Of a stretch of 64,000 nucleotides of DNA, positions 34,499-41,030 are shown piece after piece; within the stretch, counting starts at the first letter, position 1; every line of letters starts with the position of its first letter. The position numbers and the translations under genes were made by a program. This DNA is from RI-43 sp033764725 (GTDB lineage: Bacteria; Pseudomonadota; Alphaproteobacteria; Caulobacterales; Aquidulcibacteraceae), in the NCBI GenBank assembly GCA_033764725.1, contig JANRIR010000072.1:12286-76285 (forward strand), in the 5' to 3' direction. The notes under the pieces are model-generated. The model had not been told where the DNA came from and ran no database searches. It was given only the letters and a program-made list of their open reading frames with translations.

Positions 34499-36502
34499 AT
34501 GTTCGAGAAGATCCTGATCGCCAATCGCGGCGAGATCGCCGTGCGCATCATCAAGACCGCCCGCCGTCTGGGCATCAAGACCGTGGTGGTGTTCTCCGAG
34601 GCGGACCGGGACTCGATGGCGGTCGAGATGGCCGACGAGGCGGTGTTCATCGGCCCCGCGCCGGCGGCTGAGTCTTATCTCGTCGCCGACAAGATCGTCG
34701 CCGCCGCACGCGCGACCGGCGCGCAAGCGATCCACCCCGGCTTCGGCTTTCTCTCCGAGAAGGCGGAGTTCGCCCAGCGCCTGCTCGACGAAAAGATCGC
34801 GTTCATCGGACCCAATCCGCACGCCATCCATGCGATGGGCGACAAGATCGAATCCAAGAAGACCGCCGCGGAAGCGGGCGTGTCGTGCGTGCCGGGCTTC
34901 ATCGGCGAAATCAAGGACGTCAAGCACGCCGCCAAGATCGCCGACGAGATCGGCTATCCGGTGATGATCAAGGCGTCCGCCGGCGGCGGCGGCAAGGGCA
35001 TTCGCGTCGCCTTCGACAAGAAGGAATTGGACGAAGGGTTTCCCGCCGTGCGCGCGGAGGCGAAGAACGCGTTCGGCGACGACCGCATCTTCATCGAAAA
35101 GTTCGTGCTCAATCCGCGCCACATCGAGATTCAAGTGCTCGGCGACAAGCACGGCAATGTCGTGCATTTGTTCGAGCGTGAATGCTCCATCCAGCGGCGC
35201 AACCAGAAGGTCATCGAAGAGGCGCCCTCGCCGCTGCTCGATCCCGAAACGCGCTCCGCGATGGGCGCCCAGGCGGTCGCACTCGCCAAGGCGGTCGGCT
35301 ATGACAGCGCCGGCACGGTGGAGTTCGTCGCCTCCGGCGCCGATAAAAGCTTCTTCTTCCTGGAAATGAACACCCGGCTCCAGGTCGAGCATCCCGTCAC
35401 CGAAGCGATCACCGGGCTCGATCTTGTGGAGCTGATGATCCGGGTCGCGGCAGGCGAAAAGCTTCCGTTCAAGCAGAACGATCTCACGATCAAGGGTTGG
35501 GCGATCGAAAGCCGCATCTATGCGGAGGACCCCTATCGCAACTTCCTGCCTTCGATCGGGCGGCTACGCGATTACCGCCCGCCGGCCGAGGGCCGCTTCG
35601 GCGAGATCACGGTGCGCAACGATTCAGGCGTGCGCGCGGGTGATGAAATCTCGATGTTCTACGATCCGATGATCGCCAAGCTCGTCACCCACGGGCCCGA
35701 CCGGATCGCCGCCATCGACGCGCAGGCGCGCGCGCTCGACGCTTTCGTGATCGAAGGCATCCAGCACAATATTCCCTTTATCGGCGCGGTGATGGACGAG
35801 CCGCGCTTCCGCTCCGGCGACATCACCACGGGCTACATCAAGGATCAGTTCCCAAAAGGCTTCGAGGGCACGGCCCCGACGCCGGCGCAATTGAAACTGC
35901 TCGTCGCGTGCGCGGGCTATGCGCACACCATCGCTGCAGCGCGGGAGCGTCAGACGACCGCGCAAATCAATGGCGTGGGCCATGGGCCGCGCACCGAATG
36001 GGTGGCGGTGCATGACGGCGCCCACACGCCAGTGCGCATCGCGCTGACGGAAGGCGGCGCCTATGCGCAGATCGCCGATGCGGCCGCGACTTTGCTGGAG
36101 ACGCAGTGGCGGCCCGGCCAAAAGGTGATCGAAGGCGCGTTCGGCGGCGAGGCCTTTGCCGTGAAAATCGCGAGCCGTCCTGAGGGCTATGTGCTGCGTC
36201 TGCGCGGCGTCACGGCGCGCATCATCGTGGCCAGCCCGCGCGGCGCCGAGTTGCACGCGAAAATTCCCGAGAAGCCGCCGGCCGACACCTCGAAGGTGAT
36301 CATGTCGCCGATGCCGGGCCTGGTCGTGTCGATCGACGTGAAGGCCGGCCAGGAGGTGAAGGGCGGCGAAGGCGTGGCGATCGTGGAAGCGATGAAGATG
36401 CAGAACATCATCCGCGCCGAGCGCGACGGCGTGGTGGCGAAAGTGAATGTCGCCGCCGGCGCCAGCGTCGCGGCCGATGAAGTGCTGATCGAATTGGCGT
36501 AG
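34499..36502 (+). CDS. pccA: Propionyl-CoA carboxylase alpha subunit (biotin carboxylase + BCCP)
   Basis: A 667-residue subunit that carboxylates its own biotin and hands CO2 to the beta subunit to make methylmalonyl-CoA, feeding the MutAB mutase encoded at 6.5-11.6 kb. The biotin carboxylase part shows FEKILIANRGEIAVRIIKTA, the ATP-grasp loop KASAGGGGKGIRVA, RHIEIQVLGDKHGN and EMNTRLQVEHPVTEAITG. The C-terminal carrier domain has the biotinylated lysine K633 in EAMKMQN. The sequence is closer to PccA than to MccA (for example FLPSIGRLRDYRPP). The pccB gene is not in the window. A structured repeat follows the stop. Confidence 0.93.
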   Translation: MFEKILIANRGEIAVRIIKTARRLGIKTVVVFSEADRDSMAVEMADEAVFIGPAPAAESYLVADKIVAAARATGAQAIHPGFGFLSEKAEFAQRLLDEKIAFIGPNPHAIHAMGDKIESKKTAAEAGVSCVPGFIGEIKDVKHAAKIADEIGYPVMIKASAGGGGKGIRVAFDKKELDEGFPAVRAEAKNAFGDDRIFIEKFVLNPRHIEIQVLGDKHGNVVHLFERECSIQRRNQKVIEEAPSPLLDPETRSAMGAQAVALAKAVGYDSAGTVEFVASGADKSFFFLEMNTRLQVEHPVTEAITGLDLVELMIRVAAGEKLPFKQNDLTIKGWAIESRIYAEDPYRNFLPSIGRLRDYRPPAEGRFGEITVRNDSGVRAGDEISMFYDPMIAKLVTHGPDRIAAIDAQARALDAFVIEGIQHNIPFIGAVMDEPRFRSGDITTGYIKDQFPKGFEGTAPTPAQLKLLVACAGYAHTIAAARERQTTAQINGVGHGPRTEWVAVHDGAHTPVRIALTEGGAYAQIADAAATLLETQWRPGQKVIEGAFGGEAFAVKIASRPEGYVLRLRGVTARIIVASPRGAELHAKIPEKPPADTSKVIMSPMPGLVVSIDVKAGQEVKGGEGVAIVEAMKMQNIIRAERDGVVAKVNVAAGASVAADEVLIELA

Positions 36503-36518
36503 CGCTCACGCTGTTCCG

Positions 36519-36615
36519 CTCGGCCCCCGCGCAGGCGAGGGCCCATCACCGTCCAAAAAAAGCGCGGCGCTTGTTTCTTGCAAAGCGATGGGTTCTCGCC
36601 TGCGCGACGGCCGAG
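36519..36615. terminator. Imperfect extragenic hairpin between convergent genes
   Basis: Arms 36519-36547 (ctcggcccccgcgcaggcga...) and 36587-36615 (...ctcgcctgcgcgacggccgag) pair at about 25 of 29 positions. The 39-base loop contains an A-run and tttcttg. It separates convergent pccA and the redox cluster and probably terminates both. Confidence 0.7.
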
Positions 36616-36649
36616 CGTCGGCAATTTCGCTTGTGTTGGACTTTCGCCC

Positions 36650-37405
36650 TCAAAGCCGGCGAATGTCGCGCAGCGCAACGCGAAACTGCGTCACGTCGCC
36701 GACGCGCACCAGGCGACCCAGCGCAAGCACCGGATCGGCGACGAGCGGAATGATTGCGCGCCCATGGGCTGCGCCGTTTTCGTCGAGGAACAGCGGACTT
36801 TCTGTATCGTCGCCGCCGCATACGCCAGACGCGGCGATGCAGAACGCCAACGGCAGCCCGCCGCGCGCGCACAAGCTCGCGCAGGCCTTGTGGGTTTTTC
36901 CGAAGCCCGGCCGCATGGCGCCGAACCAGCATTTCGCATCGAGGATTTCGCCGACGCGCAGCGCCGCGCCGAGATCGGTTTCGGCCGGCGGCGCAAGCGG
37001 CGCGGCGCCGTCGGGCGCGATCCAATCCTCGCCGTCGACCGCCGCGAGCATCAGATGCTCGCCCTTTTCGATCGGGCTGGCGCGGACGACGACGCCGCCC
37101 TCAAGCCCCTGCGGAATGCGCGCAGCGACGCTGGTCTTGCCGCTCGTCGCGAGAAAGGCGGTGCGCACGGCGCCGTCGCTCTGCGTGAAGCGCAGCATGG
37201 GATACGGCGCGCGCGCCAGCGTTCCGCGCCATGCGCGCACGCCGCCTTGGCGCCACGCGCCGGCTTGCGGCGCCTGCTGCATCCGCGCGATCGCTGCGCC
37301 GAGGCCTGCGCCGGCGAGCGTCAAGGCGCCGGCCCCGAGCATCAGCGCGCGGCGGTCGACATCGGGCTGCGTCTCCCAGCCGATGAAGAAGCGGTCTCGG
37401 CTCAT
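36650..37405 (-). CDS. Cysteine-rich membrane-anchored protein of a Rieske/heme redox cluster
   Basis: A 251-residue protein with one N-terminal membrane helix (about 19-41) and a periplasmic body. The notable part is the conserved-looking segment KCWFGAMRPG...KTHKACASLC (C159, H172, C175, C179) followed by GGLPLAF and two further Cys (C189, C196). This resembles a metal- or cofactor-binding site. I have seen such 'GKTHKACA..C..GG' proteins beside Rieske/ferric-reductase-like fusions in other alphaproteobacteria but know of no assigned function. The ATG overlaps the stop of the Rieske fusion gene (ATGA), so they are translationally coupled and probably interact. Confidence 0.75.
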   Translation of the reverse strand: MSRDRFFIGWETQPDVDRRALMLGAGALTLAGAGLGAAIARMQQAPQAGAWRQGGVRAWRGTLARAPYPMLRFTQSDGAVRTAFLATSGKTSVAARIPQGLEGGVVVRASPIEKGEHLMLAAVDGEDWIAPDGAAPLAPPAETDLGAALRVGEILDAKCWFGAMRPGFGKTHKACASLCARGGLPLAFCIAASGVCGGDDTESPLFLDENGAAHGRAIIPLVADPVLALGRLVRVGDVTQFRVALRDIRRL

Positions 37406-38421
37406 GGCGGCGTGAAAATCGGTTGCGGATGCACGAAAACATCGCCGGCTTCGATGCGCGTGCGATAGATCGCAACCTGCTCTCCGTAGGGCGGGGGCGA
37501 GCGGCCGTCCTGCGGGCGATATTGAAAGCCGTGCCAGGGGCAGGTGACGCACCCATCGACGATGCGCCCTTCGCCCAGCGGCCCGCCCTGATGGCGGCAC
37601 ACATTCGAGATCGCGTGCACGGTCTCGCCGTCGCGAAACACCGCGATCTGCTCACCCTCCGGCGGCGTGACGATCACCGCGCGCTTGTCGCCGATGGCGG
37701 CGAGCGGGCCGACGGCGATCCAATCCTCCGCCACGCGCACGCGCCGATCGCGGGCGCCTTGCCGCCAGCCGGCGAGCAGATGCGCAACCGTCACCGTGCC
37801 CGCGCCGATTCCGACGAGGATCGGATAGAGCGCGGCCTTCTCCGCCTGCACGGCGCCCAGCAGCACATGCGCGACCAGCAGCGCGTAGGCGGGATAGACC
37901 GCCATATGCAGCGCCTTCCAGGTGCGCGGGCCGAGATGGGCGTTCCAGAAATCGTGGCTGGTCGCCGCCATCACGAACAGGATCGCCAGCGCGACGAGGC
38001 CGAGCGACTCGAAGGGAAATCCATTGAGCGAATCGTAGCGCGGGTTGGACGCCAAAACTGCGGTCAACGGATCGAGGTCGGAAAAGCCCGAATACCAGAC
38101 GAGCGCGATCGCGGCGTGCGCAAGCGCCAGGAAAAAGCATGTCACGCCGAGATGCCGGCGATTGTAGAGGTACGGCGCCATGGTTTGCGGAAACAGCCGC
38201 GCCAGCGGGCCGATCAGCAGGATCACATGCAGGAGACCGAACGCGCAGGCGCCGAGCGCGCGCAGGGCGAGCTGCGGCGCGCTGATCTGGCGATCGGCGG
38301 GAAAAGCGAGCAGCGACGCGGCGACGAACGCGACCAAAAACGCAGCGACGCCCAGCGCAAGGCCGACATCGAACGCCTTCTTGTAGGGCGTCCATTGCAC
38401 GGCCTTATAGACATGGCCCAT
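37402..38421 (-). CDS. Fusion of ferric-reductase-like heme-b membrane domain and Rieske 2Fe-2S domain
   Basis: A 339-residue inner-membrane redox protein. Six membrane helices (about 20-225) carry spaced histidines suited to bind heme b (LLHVILLIGP, NRRHLGVTCFFLALAH, ALHMAVYPAYALLVAH), as in ferric reductase/YedZ-like domains. The C-terminus is a Rieske domain with ligands C275-x-H277 (CRHQGGPLGEG) and C294-x2-H297 (CPWHG). The order implies electron transfer between a membrane quinone/heme and a 2Fe-2S centre. It follows two tiny membrane proteins by 6 bases and overlaps the Cys-rich gene downstream. The terminal acceptor is unknown. Confidence 0.9.
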   Translation of the reverse strand: MGHVYKAVQWTPYKKAFDVGLALGVAAFLVAFVAASLLAFPADRQISAPQLALRALGACAFGLLHVILLIGPLARLFPQTMAPYLYNRRHLGVTCFFLALAHAAIALVWYSGFSDLDPLTAVLASNPRYDSLNGFPFESLGLVALAILFVMAATSHDFWNAHLGPRTWKALHMAVYPAYALLVAHVLLGAVQAEKAALYPILVGIGAGTVTVAHLLAGWRQGARDRRVRVAEDWIAVGPLAAIGDKRAVIVTPPEGEQIAVFRDGETVHAISNVCRHQGGPLGEGRIVDGCVTCPWHGFQYRPQDGRSPPPYGEQVAIYRTRIEAGDVFVHPQPIFTPP

Positions 38422-38427
38422 CCGCGG

Positions 38428-38562
38428 TCAGCCGTTGGCGAGCGCGTGCGCGGCTTCCGCGATGCGTTCGCGCACGATCAGCACCGCCCCGAACAAAGCC
38501 AGAAGCGCAATCGCCATCACGCTCCACAGCCGCACGCACCAGCGCCGTTGAGACAAGGTCAT
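38428..38562 (-). CDS. 44-residue single-pass membrane protein
   Basis: A very small protein (TLSQRRWCVRLWSVMAIALL...) with a basic N-terminus and one membrane helix at about residues 9-31. The ATG at 38560-38562 overlaps the TGA of the upstream 75-residue gene and its stop is 6 bases from the Rieske fusion start, so it is tightly packed in the operon. Small hydrophobic subunits of this kind are typical of membrane redox complexes, and I infer an accessory subunit role. Confidence 0.65.
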   Translation of the reverse strand: MTLSQRRWCVRLWSVMAIALLALFGAVLIVRERIAEAAHALANG

Positions 38563-38786
38563 CGCCGATCCTCCCGCGGCTTCACGCCGGCCATGCGCAA
38601 CGCCAGGAGCGGCCACAGCGCAACAGCGCCAGGCGCGATCAGCAGCTTCACGCGCCACGGCGCGCGCGCCGCTTGAACGTCGATCCGCTTGAGGCCGACC
38701 GTGAGCAGGGCCGCAGCGACGATCAGGCCGAGGGCGGCGTAGACGCCGACGCCTGCCCAGATCGCTCTCGCCGCCGCTTCGCTCAC
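38559..38786 (-). CDS. 75-residue membrane protein of the Rieske/heme cluster
   Basis: A small protein with two hydrophobic helices (about 8-31, VGVYAALGLIVAAALLTVGL, and 46-64, KLLIAPGAVALWPLLALRM) joined by a basic loop. It starts at a GTG (38784-38786), and its stop overlaps the 44-residue gene. I find no named family. The location implies a subunit or assembly factor of the neighbouring heme-b/Rieske protein. Confidence 0.65.
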   Translation of the reverse strand: MSEAAARAIWAGVGVYAALGLIVAAALLTVGLKRIDVQAARAPWRVKLLIAPGAVALWPLLALRMAGVKPREDRR

Positions 38787-38817
38787 CCCACGCCTCCCTG
38801 CGTCGTCACGCTATGGA

Positions 38818-39009
38818 TTACGGCGGCGCGCCTGCTTTCGATGCGCGAGGCGGGCTATTTTTGCGTTTTGGGGTGCGGCGTCGCGCGGCAAGGCGCTCGC
38901 GGAAAAAGGCCTGGGTGGCTTCCGGCTGCGCGGTCATCAGTTCGTCATAGAACCAATCGTCATGGCGCTGCTCGGGCGCGACGGTTTTGTGATCGGGTTT
39001 CGCGGTCAT
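38818..39009 (-). CDS. Small hypothetical protein
   Basis: A possible 63-residue soluble protein (TAKPDHKTVAPEQRHDDWFY...) with an acidic front and a basic Arg/Lys-rich tail. It lies between lipB (72 bases) and the redox cluster (31 bases) on the same strand. The non-random composition (Trp, Tyr, His and Phe spread through it) favours a real gene, but the ribosome-binding site is weak and no family is recognised. Confidence 0.5.
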   Translation of the reverse strand: MTAKPDHKTVAPEQRHDDWFYDELMTAQPEATQAFFRERLAARRRTPKRKNSPPRASKAGAPP

Positions 39010-39081
39010 GGCCTGACAGATCAAGCGCCCCCACGCCCGATGAAGATGGGCGCTGAATGCGGCCTCGGGGAGGCGCGCGCG

Positions 39082-39804
39082 CTAGTTTTCCCCAAGCGCG
39101 GACAGCGACTCGCGGTCGCTCGCGCTCAGCGGGCAAGGGGCGGGCGCGACGGCGCCGAAAATCGGCGTGAACGCGGCCTTCAGCGCGGCGTCGGCGTCCG
39201 CCATGGAGACCGGGCGGCCGAGATCGACCAGGCTCGTCACGCCATGGTCGCGCTGGCCGCAGGGCACGATGCCGCTGAAATGTTCGAGGTCGGGCTCGAC
39301 GTTCAGCGCCACGCCGTGGAAGCTCACCCAGCGCTTCAGGCGGACGCCGACGGCGGCGATCTTGTCCTCCCGGGCCCAGCCCGGCCCCCGCCGCTCGACC
39401 CAGACGCCGACCCGGCCGGGGCGGATCAGCCCTTCGACGCCGAACTGCGCCAACGCGGCGACAAGCCAGCGCTCCAGGTCGCAGACGAATGCGGAGACGT
39501 CGCGCCCACGTCGGCGCAGATCGAGCATGACATAGACCACGCGCTGTCCTGGCCCGTGATAGGTGAATTGCCCGCCGCGCCCGGTGCGGTGAACCGGAAA
39601 ACGGTCGGGCGCGAGGAGGTCGCCGTCCTTGGCGCTGACGCCGGCGGTGTAGAGCGGCGGGTGCTCGACCAGCCAGACGAGCTCGCCCGCCGCGCCAGCT
39701 GCGATCGCGGCGGCGCGCGCCTCCATGAAGGCGACGGCGGGGTCGTAGGGCGTGAGCCCCGGCGACACCGCCCAGCCGATCGGCGCTTGCGGATTCACGA
39801 TCAT
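39082..39804 (-). CDS. lipB: Lipoyl(octanoyl) transferase LipB
   Basis: LipB moves octanoyl groups from acyl carrier protein to lipoyl domains of 2-oxoacid dehydrogenases and the glycine cleavage system. The 240-residue protein shows LVEHPPLYTAGVSAKDGDLL, the substrate loop HRTGRGGQFTYHGPGQRVVY, and the catalytic pair K148 (KIAAVGVRLKRWVSFHG) and C182 (IVPCGQ). It is cytosolic. It diverges from the SpoA/FliN-like gene over 51 bases and may lead the transcript that continues into the redox cluster. Confidence 0.95.
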   Translation of the reverse strand: MIVNPQAPIGWAVSPGLTPYDPAVAFMEARAAAIAAGAAGELVWLVEHPPLYTAGVSAKDGDLLAPDRFPVHRTGRGGQFTYHGPGQRVVYVMLDLRRRGRDVSAFVCDLERWLVAALAQFGVEGLIRPGRVGVWVERRGPGWAREDKIAAVGVRLKRWVSFHGVALNVEPDLEHFSGIVPCGQRDHGVTSLVDLGRPVSMADADAALKAAFTPIFGAVAPAPCPLSASDRESLSALGEN

Positions 39805-39855
39805 TCAACCCTTTCGCCGGATGGCTGGTGGCGACACAGAACATGGTCACACCGC

Positions 39856-40113
39856 ATGCCGCATCCAACACAGGTCCATGCCGTTCAGGTGGAATTGTCG
39901 GTCGTCCTCGGCCGGTCGACGTTGCCGATGCACCAGCTTTTGAAGATGGGCCGGGGGGCGGTGATCCCGCTCGACACCCGGGAGAGCGATTCGCTGTGGA
40001 TCCTGGCCGCCGGCCACCCCATCGCACGGGGCGAAATCACCATCGACAACGACCGGTTGTGCATCACCGTCACCGAGCCTGCGGACGTGAACGCCTTCAA
40101 CGCCTTTGGGTGA
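39856..40113 (+). CDS. Orphan SpoA-domain (FliN/FliM C-terminal-like) protein
   Basis: An 85-residue protein consisting of little more than a SpoA (surface presentation of antigens) domain. VQVELSVVLGRSTLPMHQLL, then GRGAVIPLD and ARGEITIDNDRLCITVTE, match the FliN/YscQ fold of the flagellar C-ring. Typical FliN is slightly longer, with an N-terminal extension that is missing here. No flagellar or type III secretion genes are in the window, so it is either a dispersed fliN of a flagellated bacterium or a stand-alone SpoA adaptor. I start at the ATG 39856-39858. Confidence 0.8.
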   Translation: MPHPTQVHAVQVELSVVLGRSTLPMHQLLKMGRGAVIPLDTRESDSLWILAAGHPIARGEITIDNDRLCITVTEPADVNAFNAFG

Positions 40114-40306
40114 CCGGCGTCACGGCGGGCCGGCCCTCGCGGAAGTATCTTGCAGAATGTTCATGTCCGGCTCACTTTGCGGCCGGATGGAGAACCGCAT
40201 AAGGGGCGGTCCGCGCATGGTGCGCGGCCGAGCGTCCTTGAGCGACCCAGGTTAACGACCGACCGACCGCGCGCCGCGCGGCGTGTCCGTCCAGGAGGGG
40301 AATGGG

Positions 40307-40786
40307 ATGAATACCTTGCTTCGCAGCATCGCCGCCGCCAGCGTCATGTTCGCCGCCGCGACCGGCGTCGCCGCCGCGCAGAACTACAACCAGAACCCGA
40401 CCTATGGGGCGATCACGCTGCGCTCGGGCTTCACGCCCGATCCGCACCGCGTGAACCTGCAATCGGGCGGTTCGATCGACGCCGCGAGCACGATCGGCGG
40501 CTCCTGCCGCGGCTACATCGCCAACGCGCCGGATTATCGCGTGAGCTACACCTCAGGCTCGCTGCCGCTGATCATCTCGGTGGCCTCGTCGGCCGACACC
40601 ACGCTGGTGGTCAACGGCCCTGACGGCCAATGGTATTGCGACGACGACGGCGGCAATCAGGGCCTAAACCCCAGCCTGCGCTGGAACAGCCCGCCGTCCG
40701 GCCAGTACGACATCTGGGTCGGCACCTTCGGCAACAACAGCCTGCAGGCCGCCACGCTCGCCGTTTCGGAAGTGTACAGCGAATAG
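40307..40786 (+). CDS. Secreted beta-rich protein, PPC-like domain
   Basis: A 159-residue secreted protein with a clear signal peptide (residues 1-25, ending GVAAAQ). The mature part resembles a bacterial pre-peptidase C-terminal (PPC) beta-sandwich: SCRGYIANAPDYRVSYTSGS, then DTTLVVNGPDGQWYCDDDGG and GQYDIWVGTFGNNS. The Asp-rich loop could bind calcium and the two Cys may pair. A strong aggagggg site (40292-40299) fixes the ATG. It is monocistronic, with a perfect terminator downstream. No catalytic domain is attached, so it is more likely a structural or binding protein. Confidence 0.82.
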   Translation: MNTLLRSIAAASVMFAAATGVAAAQNYNQNPTYGAITLRSGFTPDPHRVNLQSGGSIDAASTIGGSCRGYIANAPDYRVSYTSGSLPLIISVASSADTTLVVNGPDGQWYCDDDGGNQGLNPSLRWNSPPSGQYDIWVGTFGNNSLQAATLAVSEVYSE

Positions 40787-40808
40787 GCTGATTTGTTTTC
40801 TGAAATCG

Positions 40809-40844
40809 AAAGCGCCGGCCGCGTCAGCAGCCGGCGCTTTTTTT
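40809..40844 (+). terminator. Strong Rho-independent terminator
   Basis: Stem AAAGCGCCGGC (40809-40819) / GCCGGCGCTTT (40830-40840) with a 10-base loop and a seven-T tail, 22 bases after the secreted-protein stop. Confidence 0.93.
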
Positions 40845-40868
40845 GTTTTGGCGGAATGCAGCGCCGCG

Positions 40869-41010
40869 CCTTCTCCCCTTGTGGGAGAAGGTGGCTCGCC
40901 GCGGCACGCGGCGAGACGGATGAGGGGTGCTTGCGAAACCTTGCAAATGTCCGCGCCGTCACCCCTCATCCGTCAGCTTCGCTGACACCTTCTCCCACAA
41001 GGGGAGAAGG
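40869..41010. repeat. Extragenic inverted repeat (ccttctccccttgtgggaga family)
   Basis: Perfect 25-base arms at 40869-40893 and 40986-41010, with an inner gacggatgaggggtg / cacccctcatccgtc pair around an AT-richer loop. The same element recurs at 56435-56574 with identical outer arms, so it is a dispersed family. It sits between the convergent secreted-protein gene and TonB-receptor gene. Confidence 0.92.
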
Positions 41011-41030
41011 AGAGGGGGCGGCTCTTCCCC

